Assembly: GCA_900543525.1 (NCBI GenBank)
Contig: UQRS01000051.1
Span: forward strand, 1 to 15,872
Source of the DNA: an uncultured Oscillospiraceae bacterium
GTDB lineage: Bacteria > Bacillota > Clostridia > Oscillospirales > Acutalibacteraceae
DNA length: 15,872 nt
Direction of reading: 5' to 3'
Notes under the pieces: generated by a model
Told to the model about the DNA's origin: nothing
Database searches by the model: none
What the model saw: only the letters and a program-made list of their open reading frames with translations
Program-made: the position numbers and the translations under genes
Part shown: one piece after another, positions 7,116 through 13,920 of the stretch
Numbering within the stretch: position 1 is the stretch's first letter
Layout: each line of letters begins with the position of its first letter

Positions 7116-8489
7116 TTAAAATTCCATCCGGGCTTTGATATAGTCGGTCAGCTGGTCGATCGGAATTCTTTCCTGCGCCATGGTGTCGCGGTCGCGAACG
7201 GTGACGCAGCCATCCTCCTGCGATTCGAAATCGTAGGTGATGCAAACCGGTGTGCCGATCTCATCCTGCCGGCGGTAGCGCTTGCCGATCGAGCCGGCGT
7301 CGTCATAGTCGACCATGAACTCTTTGGCAAGGCGACTGTAAACCTCCTCCGCAGGGCCGGCAAGCTTTTTGCTCAGCGGAAGCACGGCCGCCTTGAAGGG
7401 GGCCAGCGCCGGGTGGAGGCGAAGCACTACGCGGGTCTCGCCCTTGTCGTCCGTCTCCTCATCATATGCGTCGCAGAGGAAGGCCAGCAGCACCCGGTCG
7501 GCGCCGAGCGACGGCTCAATGACATAGGGGACGTATTTTTCTCCGCTTTCCTGATCGAAATATTCAAGGCTCTTGGACGACTGCTTCATATGGGCGTTGA
7601 GGTCGTAGTCGGTGCGGTCGGCAATGCCCCAAAGCTCTCCCCAGCCGAAGGGGAAGAGGAACTCAAAATCGGTTGTCGCGTTGGAGTAGTGGGAAAGCTC
7701 CTCCTTCTCATGATCGCGAAGCTTGAGGTGCTCCTCCTGCATGCCGAGGGAGAGTAGCCAGTTTTTGCAGGTCTCCTTCCAATAGGCGAACCACTCGAGG
7801 TCGGTGCCCGGCTTGCAGAAGAACTCCAGCTCCATCTGCTCAAACTCCCGGGTGCGGAAGATGAAGTTGCCCGGCGTGATCTCGTTTCGGAAGGATTTGC
7901 CGATCTGGCAGACGCCGAAGGGTACCTTCTTCCGGCTGGTGCGCTGGATGTTGGCGAAGTTTACAAAGATGCCCTGCGCCGTCTCCGGCCGGAGGTAGAT
8001 CTCGTTCTTGGCATCCTCGGTCACGCCCTGAAAGGTCTTGAACATCAGGTTGAATTTGCGGATGTCGGTGAAGTTGCATTCTCCGCACTCCGGGCAGACG
8101 ATGTTGTGCTCTTTGATATAGTCGGACATCTGCGCGTCCGACCAGCCGGCCGGATTGACGCCGGTATCCTCAATCAGCTTGTCGGCGCGGTGGCGGGTTT
8201 TGCAGCTTTTGCAGTCCATCAGCGGGTCGGAGAAGCCGCCCACATGGCCGGAGGCCACCCACACCTGCGGGTTCATCAGAATGGCGCTGTCCAGCCCGAC
8301 GTTGTAGGGGTTCTCCTGCACGAATTTCTTCCACCAGGCCTTTTTGATATTGTTCTTGAACTCGACGCCGAGCGGGCCGTAGTCCCAGGTGTTGGACAGA
8401 CCGCCGTAAATCTCCGACCCGGCGTAGACAAACCCTCTGCCCTTGGCTAAGGTAACGATTTTTTCCATGCTTTTTTCTGAATTCTGCAT
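7116..8489 (-). CDS. glyQS: Glycyl-tRNA synthetase, single-chain class II type
   Basis: A cytoplasmic enzyme that joins glycine to tRNA-Gly using ATP, expected as an alpha2 dimer. The 457 residues match the single-chain GlyRS family rather than the two-subunit bacterial type. Visible parts: RGFVYAGSEIYGG at 18-30, a zinc-finger-like insert with C93, C96, C132, C135 and C138, YLRPETAQGIFVNFAN at about 165-180, class II motif 2 around IGKSFRNEITP with the following FRTREFEQMELEFF (about 196-224), motif 3 YVIEPSLGADR (about 322-332), and a C-terminal anticodon-binding domain from about 350. The frame stays open upstream to 8687, but the GGAGG-like site at 8504-8499 sits 9 bases before the ATG at 8489 and the family N-terminus starts there. 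An apparent promoter lies at 8658-8687. No T-box antiterminator sequence is visible in the leader. The named symbol refers to the single-chain form. Confidence 0.96.
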   Translation of the reverse strand: MQNSEKSMEKIVTLAKGRGFVYAGSEIYGGLSNTWDYGPLGVEFKNNIKKAWWKKFVQENPYNVGLDSAILMNPQVWVASGHVGGFSDPLMDCKSCKTRHRADKLIEDTGVNPAGWSDAQMSDYIKEHNIVCPECGECNFTDIRKFNLMFKTFQGVTEDAKNEIYLRPETAQGIFVNFANIQRTSRKKVPFGVCQIGKSFRNEITPGNFIFRTREFEQMELEFFCKPGTDLEWFAYWKETCKNWLLSLGMQEEHLKLRDHEKEELSHYSNATTDFEFLFPFGWGELWGIADRTDYDLNAHMKQSSKSLEYFDQESGEKYVPYVIEPSLGADRVLLAFLCDAYDEETDDKGETRVVLRLHPALAPFKAAVLPLSKKLAGPAEEVYSRLAKEFMVDYDDAGSIGKRYRRQDEIGTPVCITYDFESQEDGCVTVRDRDTMAQERIPIDQLTDYIKARMEF

Positions 8490-8498
8490 TTTCCGTAT

Positions 8499-8504
8499 TC
8501 CTCC
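8499..8504 (-). promoter_or_regulatory. Ribosome binding site fixing the glyQS start
   Basis: GGAGGA on the minus strand, 9 bases before ATG 8489. It overrides the in-frame upstream extension, whose predicted peptide has a run of six phenylalanines and no synthetase character. Confidence 0.8.
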
Positions 8505-8657
8505 ACAATGATTGAATTGATAAAGTATCGGCATTTCCCCAAAAAAGAAAAAGAACCGTTTATCTCCCATATTTGGCGGCATAAGGCCGCATAAAATTGA
8601 AGCGTGAACTCCGTCGGCTCTAACCATAGGCAAAGCTCGGCTATCTATAATAAGCCT

Positions 8658-8687
8658 ATAGTAATGAAAGCCCCCTGCCGATGTCAA
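8658..8687 (-). promoter_or_regulatory. Probable promoter for glyQS
   Basis: On the minus strand a perfect -35 TTGACA (8687-8682) is followed after 18 bases by TACTAT (8663-8658). Transcription would start near 8651, giving a leader of about 160 bases. The leader contains a small GCGGC-ATAAG-GCCGC hairpin (8576-8590) and a pyrimidine-rich run before the ribosome site, but no T-box signature. Confidence 0.55.
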
Positions 8688-8697
8688 GATGCGACGC

Positions 8698-8813
8698 GCG
8701 CAAAGGCTTAAAGTTACTACTTACTATAGCTTGTCGTGCGTTTGCTGTGCGTTTCGCCTTATGGCAAAACGCCGGGGCATTGTCTTGAATATGGCTTTGA
8801 GCGCAAACGCTTA
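8698..8813 (+). repeat. Structured intergenic repeat, copy A
   Basis: A unit of about 116 bp between the rnpB 3' end and the glyQS promoter. It starts GCGCAAAGGCTTA and ends GCGCAAACGCTTA, so its ends are near-identical direct repeats. Inside are an outer stem GCGTTTGC (8738-8745) with GCAAACGC (8803-8810) and an inner hairpin GCGTTTCGCC (8749-8758) with GGCAAAACGC (8763-8772), one mismatch and a four-base loop. Closely related copies occur at 13698-14050 in the same orientation. The reading frame through it (8736-8918) runs on into antisense rnpB and is not a gene. Confidence 0.8.
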
Positions 8814-8830
8814 TTTTGTTTTAAATTAAA

Positions 8831-9177
8831 GGACAACCGGGCCTGTAAGCCGAGTTCTGTCGTGGACAGTTATCTATCTTGGCAGAGGATTGCTCCCGCT
8901 GCTCCAGCCACCCGTTAAAGCACATCGGGCAAATGTATCGCTTTGGTCGGTGTTGCATCGGATAGGGTTTGCAGGGCCATGCGGTCTCCCGCATGCCGGT
9001 GAGCTCTTACCTCGCCTTTCCACCCTTACCGCGGAGAGTTGCCTCGCCGCGGCGGTATATCTCTGTTGCACTTTCCCTAAGGTCACCCTCGGCGGCCGTT
9101 AGCCGTTATCCCGCCCTGTGATGCTCGGACTTTCCTCAGGCGCGAAGGACGCACCCGCAACTGTCCGGCCCGGTTGC
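8831..9177 (-). ncRNA. rnpB: RNase P RNA, bacterial class A
   Basis: The catalytic RNA that matures tRNA 5' ends. On the minus strand the conserved GAGGAAAGTCCGAGC lies at 9137-9123 and the conserved 3' motif AGAACTCGGCTTACAGGCCC at 8858-8839. Between them are AGGGTGACC, GGGAAAGTGCAACAGAGA, ATACCGCC and GTAAGGGTGGAAAGGCGAGG, in the order expected of type A RNase P RNA. Helix P1 is visible as CAACCGGGCC (9176-9167) pairing with GGCCCGGTTG (8843-8834), which sets the ends. The length of about 347 bases fits. It has its own promoter and is divergent from the murD operon; no strong terminator follows, only a short U-rich stretch before repeat copy A. Confidence 0.96.
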
Positions 9178-9184
9178 AATATGC

Positions 9185-9213
9185 ATTATACCATCCCATG
9201 TGAGAAAATGCAA
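9185..9213 (-). promoter_or_regulatory. rnpB promoter
   Basis: On the minus strand an extended -10, TGGTATAAT (TATAAT at 9190-9185), lies 17 bases after TTGCAT (9213-9208). The predicted start near 9178 coincides with the first base of the P1 helix of RNase P RNA, which supports the call. Confidence 0.8.
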
Positions 9214-9244
9214 ATAAAACCGGGTGTTCCTCGACCGCTTTTTC

Positions 9245-9272
9245 TTGATATTTCCATCCTGCATGGTATAAT
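9245..9272 (+). promoter_or_regulatory. Probable promoter of the murD operon
   Basis: TTGATA (9245-9250), a 16-base spacer and an extended -10 TGGTATAAT (TATAAT at 9267-9272). The -10 is part of the left arm of the palindrome in repeat unit 1. A transcript starting near 9279 would carry about 280 bases of leader containing both palindromic units before murD. Confidence 0.6.
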
Positions 9273-9360
9273 AACCACAGGGTGGTTATTATACCACCGG
9301 ATTTCAATGCATCTTTTGCTCGCCGCCCGCAAAGCGGCCGGCAACCGCAAAAGCTATGCA
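9264..9360. repeat. Palindromic leader repeat, unit 1
   Basis: It opens with a perfect 15-bp inverted repeat, TGGTATAATAACCAC (9264-9278), AGG, GTGGTTATTATACCA (9282-9296), then ACCGGATTTCAATGCATC, TTTTGCTCGCCG, a small GCCGC/GCGGC hairpin and AGCTATGCAC. Unit 2 repeats the same order 124 bases later. That spacing is not a multiple of three, so the reading frames across the region are not coding. Confidence 0.75.
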
Positions 9361-9384
9361 CGTTGTACCATTTACGCTTCGCGT

Positions 9385-9475
9385 TCACGGTACAACAACC
9401 ACAGGGTGGTTATTATACCACCGGATTTCAACGCATCTTTTGCTCGCTGCGCGCAAAGCGAAACCTATGCACATC
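9385..9475. repeat. Palindromic leader repeat, unit 2
   Basis: A second copy of the unit: GGTACAACAACCAC (9389-9402), AGG, GTGGTTATTATACC (9406-9419), then ACCGGATTTCAACGCATC, TTTTGCTCGCTG and ACCTATGCAC. The left arm has two T-to-C changes relative to unit 1; both leave G-U pairs in a minus-strand transcript but C-A mismatches in a plus-strand one. The left arm can also pair with GTTGTACC at 9362-9369, giving a mutually exclusive hairpin. The remaining 85 bases before murD hold only its ribosome site. Confidence 0.75.
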
Positions 9476-9560
9476 ACACCGGCGACCGCGGCGGCTCGGG
9501 AACGCGGCCGGATGAACAGCAGTTGTAAACAGCCTTTGCATTACGAAAGGATGGTCATAT

Positions 9561-10943
9561 ATGAATTATCGGCAGTTTATGGATCAGCTCAAGGGAAAAC
9601 GAATCGCCATGTGCGGCCTCGGGGTCAGCAATACCCCTTTAATCCTCCGGTTTTTGAAGGGTGGGGCGACCGTCTATGCCTGCGACCGGCGCGACCGCGC
9701 CCAGCTTGGAGAGACGGCCGATCTTCTGGAGGAGGCGGGAGCGATCCTGCATCTCGGGCCGGATTATCTGAAGGATCTTGACGTTGACATGATCTTCCGC
9801 ACCCCCGGTATGAATTTCAACCTGGCCGAGCTGTGTGAGGCGAGGCGCCGCGGCGTGGCCGTCACGTCGGAGATGGAGGTCTTTTTCGACCTCTGCCCTG
9901 CGACCATTTTTGCCGTGACCGGCTCGGACGGCAAGACGACGACCACCACCCTCATCGCCCGTATGCTGGAGGCGGAGGGAAAGCGGGTCTTCCTCGGCGG
10001 AAATATCGGCAAGCCCCTTTTGCCCGAGATTGAGGAAATGGGTCCCGATGATTTTGTCGTGGCCGAGCTTTCCTCCTTCCAGCTGATCTCCATGCGCAAG
10101 GGCGCCGATGTGGCGGTGGTCACCAATGTAGCGCCCAACCACCTCGACGTGCACAAGGACATGGACGAGTACGTCTCAGCCAAGAAGAATATTCTGCTGC
10201 ACCAGAACGCTTTTTCCCGCACGGTGCTGAATTTCAGTGATGAGATTACCCGCAGCTTTACCCCCGATGTGCGTGGACAGCTTCTCTACTTCAGCCTGAA
10301 TGAGCCGGTGGAAAACGGCGCCTGGCTGGGGGAGGACGGCAACCTCTACGTCGCCTTCAAGGGGGAGACGACCCGTGTTCTCCATCGGGATGAGATCGCC
10401 ATTCTGGGAGATCACAATGTCGCCAACTATCTGGCGGCCATTGCGGCCGTGTGGGGCTATGTCGGGATTGACTCCATCTGCAAGGTCGCGCGGGAGTTTG
10501 CCGGCGTCGAGCATCGGATTGAGTTTGTGCGGGAGAAGGACGGGGTCAAATACTACAACGACTCGATCGCGACCAGCCCGACCCGGACGATTGCCGGTCT
10601 CAAGGCCTTTAATCAGAAGGTCATCCTGCTGGCCGGCGGGTATGATAAGCACATACCCTTTGACCCGATGGCGCCCTATGTCGTCGAGAAGGTCAAGACG
10701 CTGATCCTGACCGGGCCGACCGCCGATAAGATCGAGGCGGTCGTCAGGGCCTGCCCCGGCTACAGTGAGGGAAATCCGAAAATTCTGCATGCCGAAAATC
10801 TGGAGGAGGCGGTTGCGCTGGCGGTGAAAGAAGCAACCGCGGGCGATATCGTCACCTTAAGCCCGGCCTGCGCCAGCTTTGATGCTTATCCGAACTTTGC
10901 TGTGCGGGGCAACCGCTACAAGGCGCTTGTAAAGGAGCTGTAA
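9561..10943 (+). CDS. murD: UDP-N-acetylmuramoyl-L-alanine:D-glutamate ligase
   Basis: A cytoplasmic Mur ligase that adds D-glutamate to UDP-MurNAc-L-Ala with ATP in peptidoglycan precursor synthesis. At 460 residues it has the normal MurD length. The N-terminal Rossmann part carries RIAMCGLGVSNTP (about 14-26). The ATP-binding P loop is VTGSDGKTTT (119-128, Lys125), followed by GGNIGKPL and the ELSSFQL motif typical of MurD, then NVAPNHLDVH. The third domain has EHRIEFV, NDSIATSPTRT and AGGYDKHIPF, and the protein ends with LSPACASFDAYPNFAVRG, a strong family signature. AAAGGA lies about 9 bases before the ATG. It heads a four-gene operon with two M42 peptidases and a GNAT enzyme; the next gene begins one base after its stop. 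Expression probably comes from the promoter at 9245-9272 through a long repeat-bearing leader. Confidence 0.97.
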   Translation: MNYRQFMDQLKGKRIAMCGLGVSNTPLILRFLKGGATVYACDRRDRAQLGETADLLEEAGAILHLGPDYLKDLDVDMIFRTPGMNFNLAELCEARRRGVAVTSEMEVFFDLCPATIFAVTGSDGKTTTTTLIARMLEAEGKRVFLGGNIGKPLLPEIEEMGPDDFVVAELSSFQLISMRKGADVAVVTNVAPNHLDVHKDMDEYVSAKKNILLHQNAFSRTVLNFSDEITRSFTPDVRGQLLYFSLNEPVENGAWLGEDGNLYVAFKGETTRVLHRDEIAILGDHNVANYLAAIAAVWGYVGIDSICKVAREFAGVEHRIEFVREKDGVKYYNDSIATSPTRTIAGLKAFNQKVILLAGGYDKHIPFDPMAPYVVEKVKTLILTGPTADKIEAVVRACPGYSEGNPKILHAENLEEAVALAVKEATAGDIVTLSPACASFDAYPNFAVRGNRYKALVKEL

Positions 10944-10944
10944 C

Positions 10945-11943
10945 GTGAACAAAAAATTGTTAAAGGAACTGTCGGCCGCCCACGGTATGGGCGGTTTGAC
11001 CGGTGCGCTGGAGGTAATCGAGCGCGCCTTGCCGGCCGCCTGCACGGTGCAGCGTCAGGGCGCCTCGCTCATCGCGACGCTGCAGGGAGAGGGGGAGCGC
11101 ACCATCCTCTTCGACGCCCACGCGGATGAGATCGGGTTTGTCGTGACCGGCGTGCTGGACGGCGGCTTTGTCAAGGTGGCAAAGGCCGGCGGAATTGATC
11201 TGCGCACCCTCCCTGCGGCCGAGGTGGTCGTTCATGGAAAGCGCGATCTTCCGGGTGTTTTCGCTACCCTGCCGCCCCATTTGAAGAAGGGGGAGGACAA
11301 TCTCCCCGACCTTGCCGACATGGTGATCGACACCGGTGTGGAGGAGGTCTGCTCGCTGGTCTCTCCCGGGGATCGGGTGACCTTCCGTCGGCGGCCGGCC
11401 GAGCTGCAGAACGGCTGCCTTACCGGCAAGTCGCTCGACGACCGCGCCGGCTGTGCCGCGCTGCTGCATGCGGCCGCGCTCCTGGCGGAGGAGAAGCTGC
11501 CCTGTACGGTGCAGTTCCTCTTCAGCGATCAGGAGGAGCTCGGCTGCCTCGGCGCACAGACGGCCGCCTTCGCCCTCTCTCCGGATGAGGCGGTCGCGGT
11601 CGACGTCAGCTTCGGGGACGGCCCCGACCTCCCGCCCGAGAAAACCGGACGGCTGTTCGCAGGGCCGATGATCGGGGTTTCTCCCGTGCTGTCGGCCGCC
11701 GTGACCAGGCGCCTCCGTCTGACGGCGGCCGATGCAGGCATCGCCTATCAGCTGGAGGCTATGGGAGGTCGAACCTCCACCAACGCGGATGTAATCGCCC
11801 TTTCCAAATCCGGCGTGCCCTGCGGCCTCTGCTCGATTCCGCTGCGGAATATGCACACGGCGGCTGAGGTGGTCGCACTGTCGGATGTGGAGGCGGTCGG
11901 CCGCCTGCTGGCGGCTTATGCGAAAGGGGGCGGCATCGCATGA
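10945..11943 (+). CDS. M42-family metallo-aminopeptidase, first of a tandem pair
   Basis: A 332-residue cytoplasmic dinuclear-metal (zinc or cobalt) aminopeptidase of the M42 group, the family of glutamyl aminopeptidases and TET peptidases. Metal and catalytic residues are in place: His59 and Asp61 in DAHADEIG, Asp165 in LDDRAG, Glu197/Glu198 in QEELG, an Asp in the VDVSFGD stretch, and His304 in NMHTAAE. A typical M42 substrate-loop region with GPMIGVSP and GGRTSTNADV is present. It starts with GTG one base after the murD stop, using AAAGGAG in the murD 3' end as ribosome site, so translation is probably coupled. It overlaps the next gene by four bases. Its substrate cannot be read; the operon suggests, but does not prove, turnover of small peptides, perhaps ones carrying Glu. 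Confidence 0.93.
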   Translation: MNKKLLKELSAAHGMGGLTGALEVIERALPAACTVQRQGASLIATLQGEGERTILFDAHADEIGFVVTGVLDGGFVKVAKAGGIDLRTLPAAEVVVHGKRDLPGVFATLPPHLKKGEDNLPDLADMVIDTGVEEVCSLVSPGDRVTFRRRPAELQNGCLTGKSLDDRAGCAALLHAAALLAEEKLPCTVQFLFSDQEELGCLGAQTAAFALSPDEAVAVDVSFGDGPDLPPEKTGRLFAGPMIGVSPVLSAAVTRRLRLTAADAGIAYQLEAMGGRTSTNADVIALSKSGVPCGLCSIPLRNMHTAAEVVALSDVEAVGRLLAAYAKGGGIA

Positions 11944-12965
11944 TTCGGATACTGGAACGTCTCTGCCGGTTTGAAGCCCCTTCGGGGAAAGAGGACAGCC
12001 TCCGCGATTTTCTGCAAAAGCAGATTGGCGGGGCGGCCGAAACGCGGGTCGACGCGGCCGGCAATCTGATCGTTTTTAAAAAGGGCAAAAAACGCCCCAA
12101 GGTGCGGCTGATGCTCGACGCGCATATGGATGAGGTCGGGCTGATCGTCACCTATATCACCGACGGCGGCCTGCTTAAATTTTCCACCGTCGGGGGGATA
12201 GACGCCTCGGTTCTTCTGGGACGGCGGGTGGTTTTTGACGGGGCGGTCGTCGGGGTGATCGGCGCCAAGCCGGTGCACCTCATGCAGCCGGAGGAGCAGA
12301 AGAAGCTCCCCTCCATTGACGCGATGCATATCGACATCGGCGCAAAATCCAGGGAGGAGGCGGAAGCCCTCCTCTCTGTCGGGGACATGGCGGTGTTTGA
12401 CAGCGATTTTCTCCGTTTGGGGGAGCACCGGATCAAGGCACGCGCCATCGACGACCGCGCCGGCTGCGCAATTCTGCTTTCGCTGCTGCTTTCCGAGCTG
12501 GAATACGACATGACCTTTGTTTTCTCGGTGCAGGAGGAGGTCGGCCTGCGCGGGGCGCAGACGGCCGCCTATGCCGTCGAACCGCAGGCCGCCATCGTGG
12601 TGGAGGCGACGACGGCCGCCGATTTTGCGGGCACTCCGGCCGACCGGCAGGTCTGCCGTCTCGGCGCGGGGGCGGCGCTCTCCTTTATGGACGGGGCGAC
12701 GCTGTACGACAAGGGATATTACGACGCGGCGATGGAAACGGCCGCGCGGCTTGGAATTCCCTGCCAGCCAAAGGCGGCGGTGGCCGGCGGAAACAACGCC
12801 GGCTCAATTCACAAATCCCGCGCCGGGGTGCGGACGCTGGCCGTGTCGGTGCCCTGCCGGTATATCCACTCGGCCTCCTGCCTGGCCGATCTGCGGGATA
12901 TAGAGGCTTCGGCCGCGCTGGTTCGCGCCATGGCGGAGGAGATTGCCTCGGGTAATTTGGAATGA
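11940..12965 (+). CDS. M42-family metallo-aminopeptidase, second of a tandem pair
   Basis: A 341-residue second M42 peptidase, overlapping the first by ATGA (translation coupling) and the next gene in the same way. Family residues are kept: His62 and Asp64 in DAHMDEVG, Asp171 in IDDRAG, Glu199/Glu200 in QEEVG, Glu in VVEATTAADF where the first copy has VDVSFGD, and His310 in YIHS. It also has the HLMQPEE and SIDAMHIDIGA stretches typical of M42 proteins annotated as cellulase-like or glutamyl aminopeptidases. The two copies are clearly diverged, so this is an old pair rather than a fresh duplication. M42 enzymes often form dodecamers; a mixed complex of the two products is possible but not shown by sequence. 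Confidence 0.94.
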   Translation: MIRILERLCRFEAPSGKEDSLRDFLQKQIGGAAETRVDAAGNLIVFKKGKKRPKVRLMLDAHMDEVGLIVTYITDGGLLKFSTVGGIDASVLLGRRVVFDGAVVGVIGAKPVHLMQPEEQKKLPSIDAMHIDIGAKSREEAEALLSVGDMAVFDSDFLRLGEHRIKARAIDDRAGCAILLSLLLSELEYDMTFVFSVQEEVGLRGAQTAAYAVEPQAAIVVEATTAADFAGTPADRQVCRLGAGAALSFMDGATLYDKGYYDAAMETAARLGIPCQPKAAVAGGNNAGSIHKSRAGVRTLAVSVPCRYIHSASCLADLRDIEASAALVRAMAEEIASGNLE

Positions 12966-13711
12966 TCCGGCTGATGACGGATGAAAAGGATTTTCCCGTT
13001 TTTCGGGAAAATCCTTTTGCTGTGCGGATCTGCGGCCTGCGGGAGGCATACGGAACTGCCGCGCGGTTTGCGCTTTTCTGGCGGCAGCTCTCTTCTGAAG
13101 GGGAGGCGGTCGCCTGGCTTTCTTCCTGTGACGGAGATTTTACGCTGGATGCGACCGATCGTGCCGATTTTGCCGAGCTGGCGCTCTTTTTGCAAAGCGT
13201 CGGCGGCCGCGCCTGCCTCCTGTCATACGCGGCGGCCGCGGCGCTGGATATAGAGGCGGAGGAGCGGCTGACCATCCTCTCCCGTCCGGGGGAGGGCGGC
13301 GGAGCGCTTCCTACCCGGCCGGTGGATTATCCTGCGCTTTATGCCCTGCTGCAACATGGGGGAGAGGCAACCGCGCCGCCGCCGTATGAGGCATGGTATC
13401 CCGACCTCTGCCACCGGGTTCGGCACGGCGCCGCCGCTGCGGAGATTCTGCGGGAGGCCTCCGGCCGCGCGGCCGCTGCGGCGCTGGCCGCTTTTCTCGC
13501 ACCGCAGGGGGCGCTGCTTTCGGGCGTCGCCGTTTTGCCGGAGGAGCGGGGGCGCGGCCTCGGCCGCCGGGTGGTGGAGGAATTGATGACCCGGCTGCCG
13601 GAGGGACGCCCGGTTTTCGCCCTCGCCAGAGGGGAGGCGGTCGGCTTTTACACCCGGCTGGGCTTTGTCCCAGCGGGGGAGGCGGCCGTGAGCCACATCG
13701 CAAACGCTTAA
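12962..13711 (+). CDS. GNAT-family N-acetyltransferase
   Basis: A 249-residue protein whose C-terminal half is a GNAT fold. The acetyl-CoA pyrophosphate loop is visible as VAVLPEERGRGLGRRVVEEL (about 189-208, R-G-R-G-L-G), followed by a helix and the late GNAT stretch AVGFYTRLGFVPAGE. The N-terminal 120 residues (ENPFAVRICGLREAYG and onward) form an additional domain found in some clostridial GNAT proteins as far as I recall; the acceptor substrate is unknown. It overlaps the upstream M42 gene by ATGA, so translation is coupled. Two oddities: codons 8-19 form a perfect terminator-like hairpin, and the last codons plus the stop (Ala-Asn-Ala-stop) come from the start of repeat copy B, so the original C-terminus may have been replaced. 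The N-terminus looks natural, so I keep the start. Confidence 0.85.
   Translation: MIRLMTDEKDFPVFRENPFAVRICGLREAYGTAARFALFWRQLSSEGEAVAWLSSCDGDFTLDATDRADFAELALFLQSVGGRACLLSYAAAAALDIEAEERLTILSRPGEGGGALPTRPVDYPALYALLQHGGEATAPPPYEAWYPDLCHRVRHGAAAAEILREASGRAAAAALAAFLAPQGALLSGVAVLPEERGRGLGRRVVEELMTRLPEGRPVFALARGEAVGFYTRLGFVPAGEAAVSHIANA
12984..13018. terminator. Terminator-like perfect hairpin inside the start of the GNAT gene
   Basis: AAAAGGATTTTCCCG (12984-12998), five T, then CGGGAAAATCCTTTT (13004-13018): 15 perfect pairs with a T4 end. It lies 19 bases after the stop of the second M42 gene but within GNAT codons 8-19. In an untranslated transcript it should act as an intrinsic terminator; ribosomes moving through the GNAT start would block it. 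The U tract is short, so efficiency is uncertain. Confidence 0.6.
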
Positions 13712-13801
13712 AATTACTACTTGTTACAGTTTGCTGGGCGTTTGCTGTGTGTTTCGCCTTGCGGCAAAACACCGAAGAAAGATGGAACACGGAGGTCACA
13801 T
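13698..13801 (+). repeat. Structured intergenic repeat, copy B
   Basis: It begins GCAAACGCTTAAAATTACTA inside the GNAT stop region and carries GCGTTTGCTGTG and GTTTCGCCTTGCGGCAAAAC as in copy A. The right half (from about 13772) is diverged and ends at the start of copy C. The copy is thus partly degenerate. Confidence 0.75.
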
Positions 13802-13802
13802 T

Positions 13803-13920
13803 GCAAACGCTTAAAGTTACTACTTGCTATAATTTATCGTGCGTTTGCTGTGTGTTTCGCCTCGCGGCAAAACGCCGGGGTCTTATTTTGAATATGGCTT
13901 TGAGCGCAAAGGCCTATAGT
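13803..13920 (+). repeat. Structured intergenic repeat, copy C
   Basis: The best match to copy A: GCAAACGCTTAAAGTTACTA, GCGTTTGC (13841-13848), inner hairpin GTGTTTCGCC (13852-13861) with GGCAAAACGC (13866-13875), then CGGGGTCTTATTTTGAATAT, GGCTTTGAGCGCAAA and GGCCTATAGTTTGC. It contains the only good -10 box among the copies. Confidence 0.8.
13825..13833 (+). promoter_or_regulatory. Extended -10 element within repeat copy C
   Basis: TGCTATAAT matches a perfect extended -10 (TG-N-TATAAT). No -35 box is visible at 16-18 bases upstream. It could start the transcript of the PLP enzyme at 14086, giving a leader of about 245 bases. The equivalent positions in the other copies read TACTATAGC, TGTTACAGT and TTGCTATGC, weaker matches. 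Confidence 0.3.

Noticed and set aside
8736..8918. A 60-residue open frame including CKPSSVVDSYLS
   Set aside because: It lies across repeat copy A and antisense to the conserved 3' end of RNase P RNA.
9118..9528. Overlapping frames of 136, 77 and 141 residues in the murD leader, with repeated sequence such as YHRIS and IPPDFNASFAR
   Set aside because: They come from two repeat units 124 bases apart, which changes the frame; the first also covers antisense rnpB.
10960..11856. A 298-residue open frame on the minus strand across the first M42 gene
   Set aside because: Shadow of a GC-rich gene; the sense frame has a complete M42 metal site.
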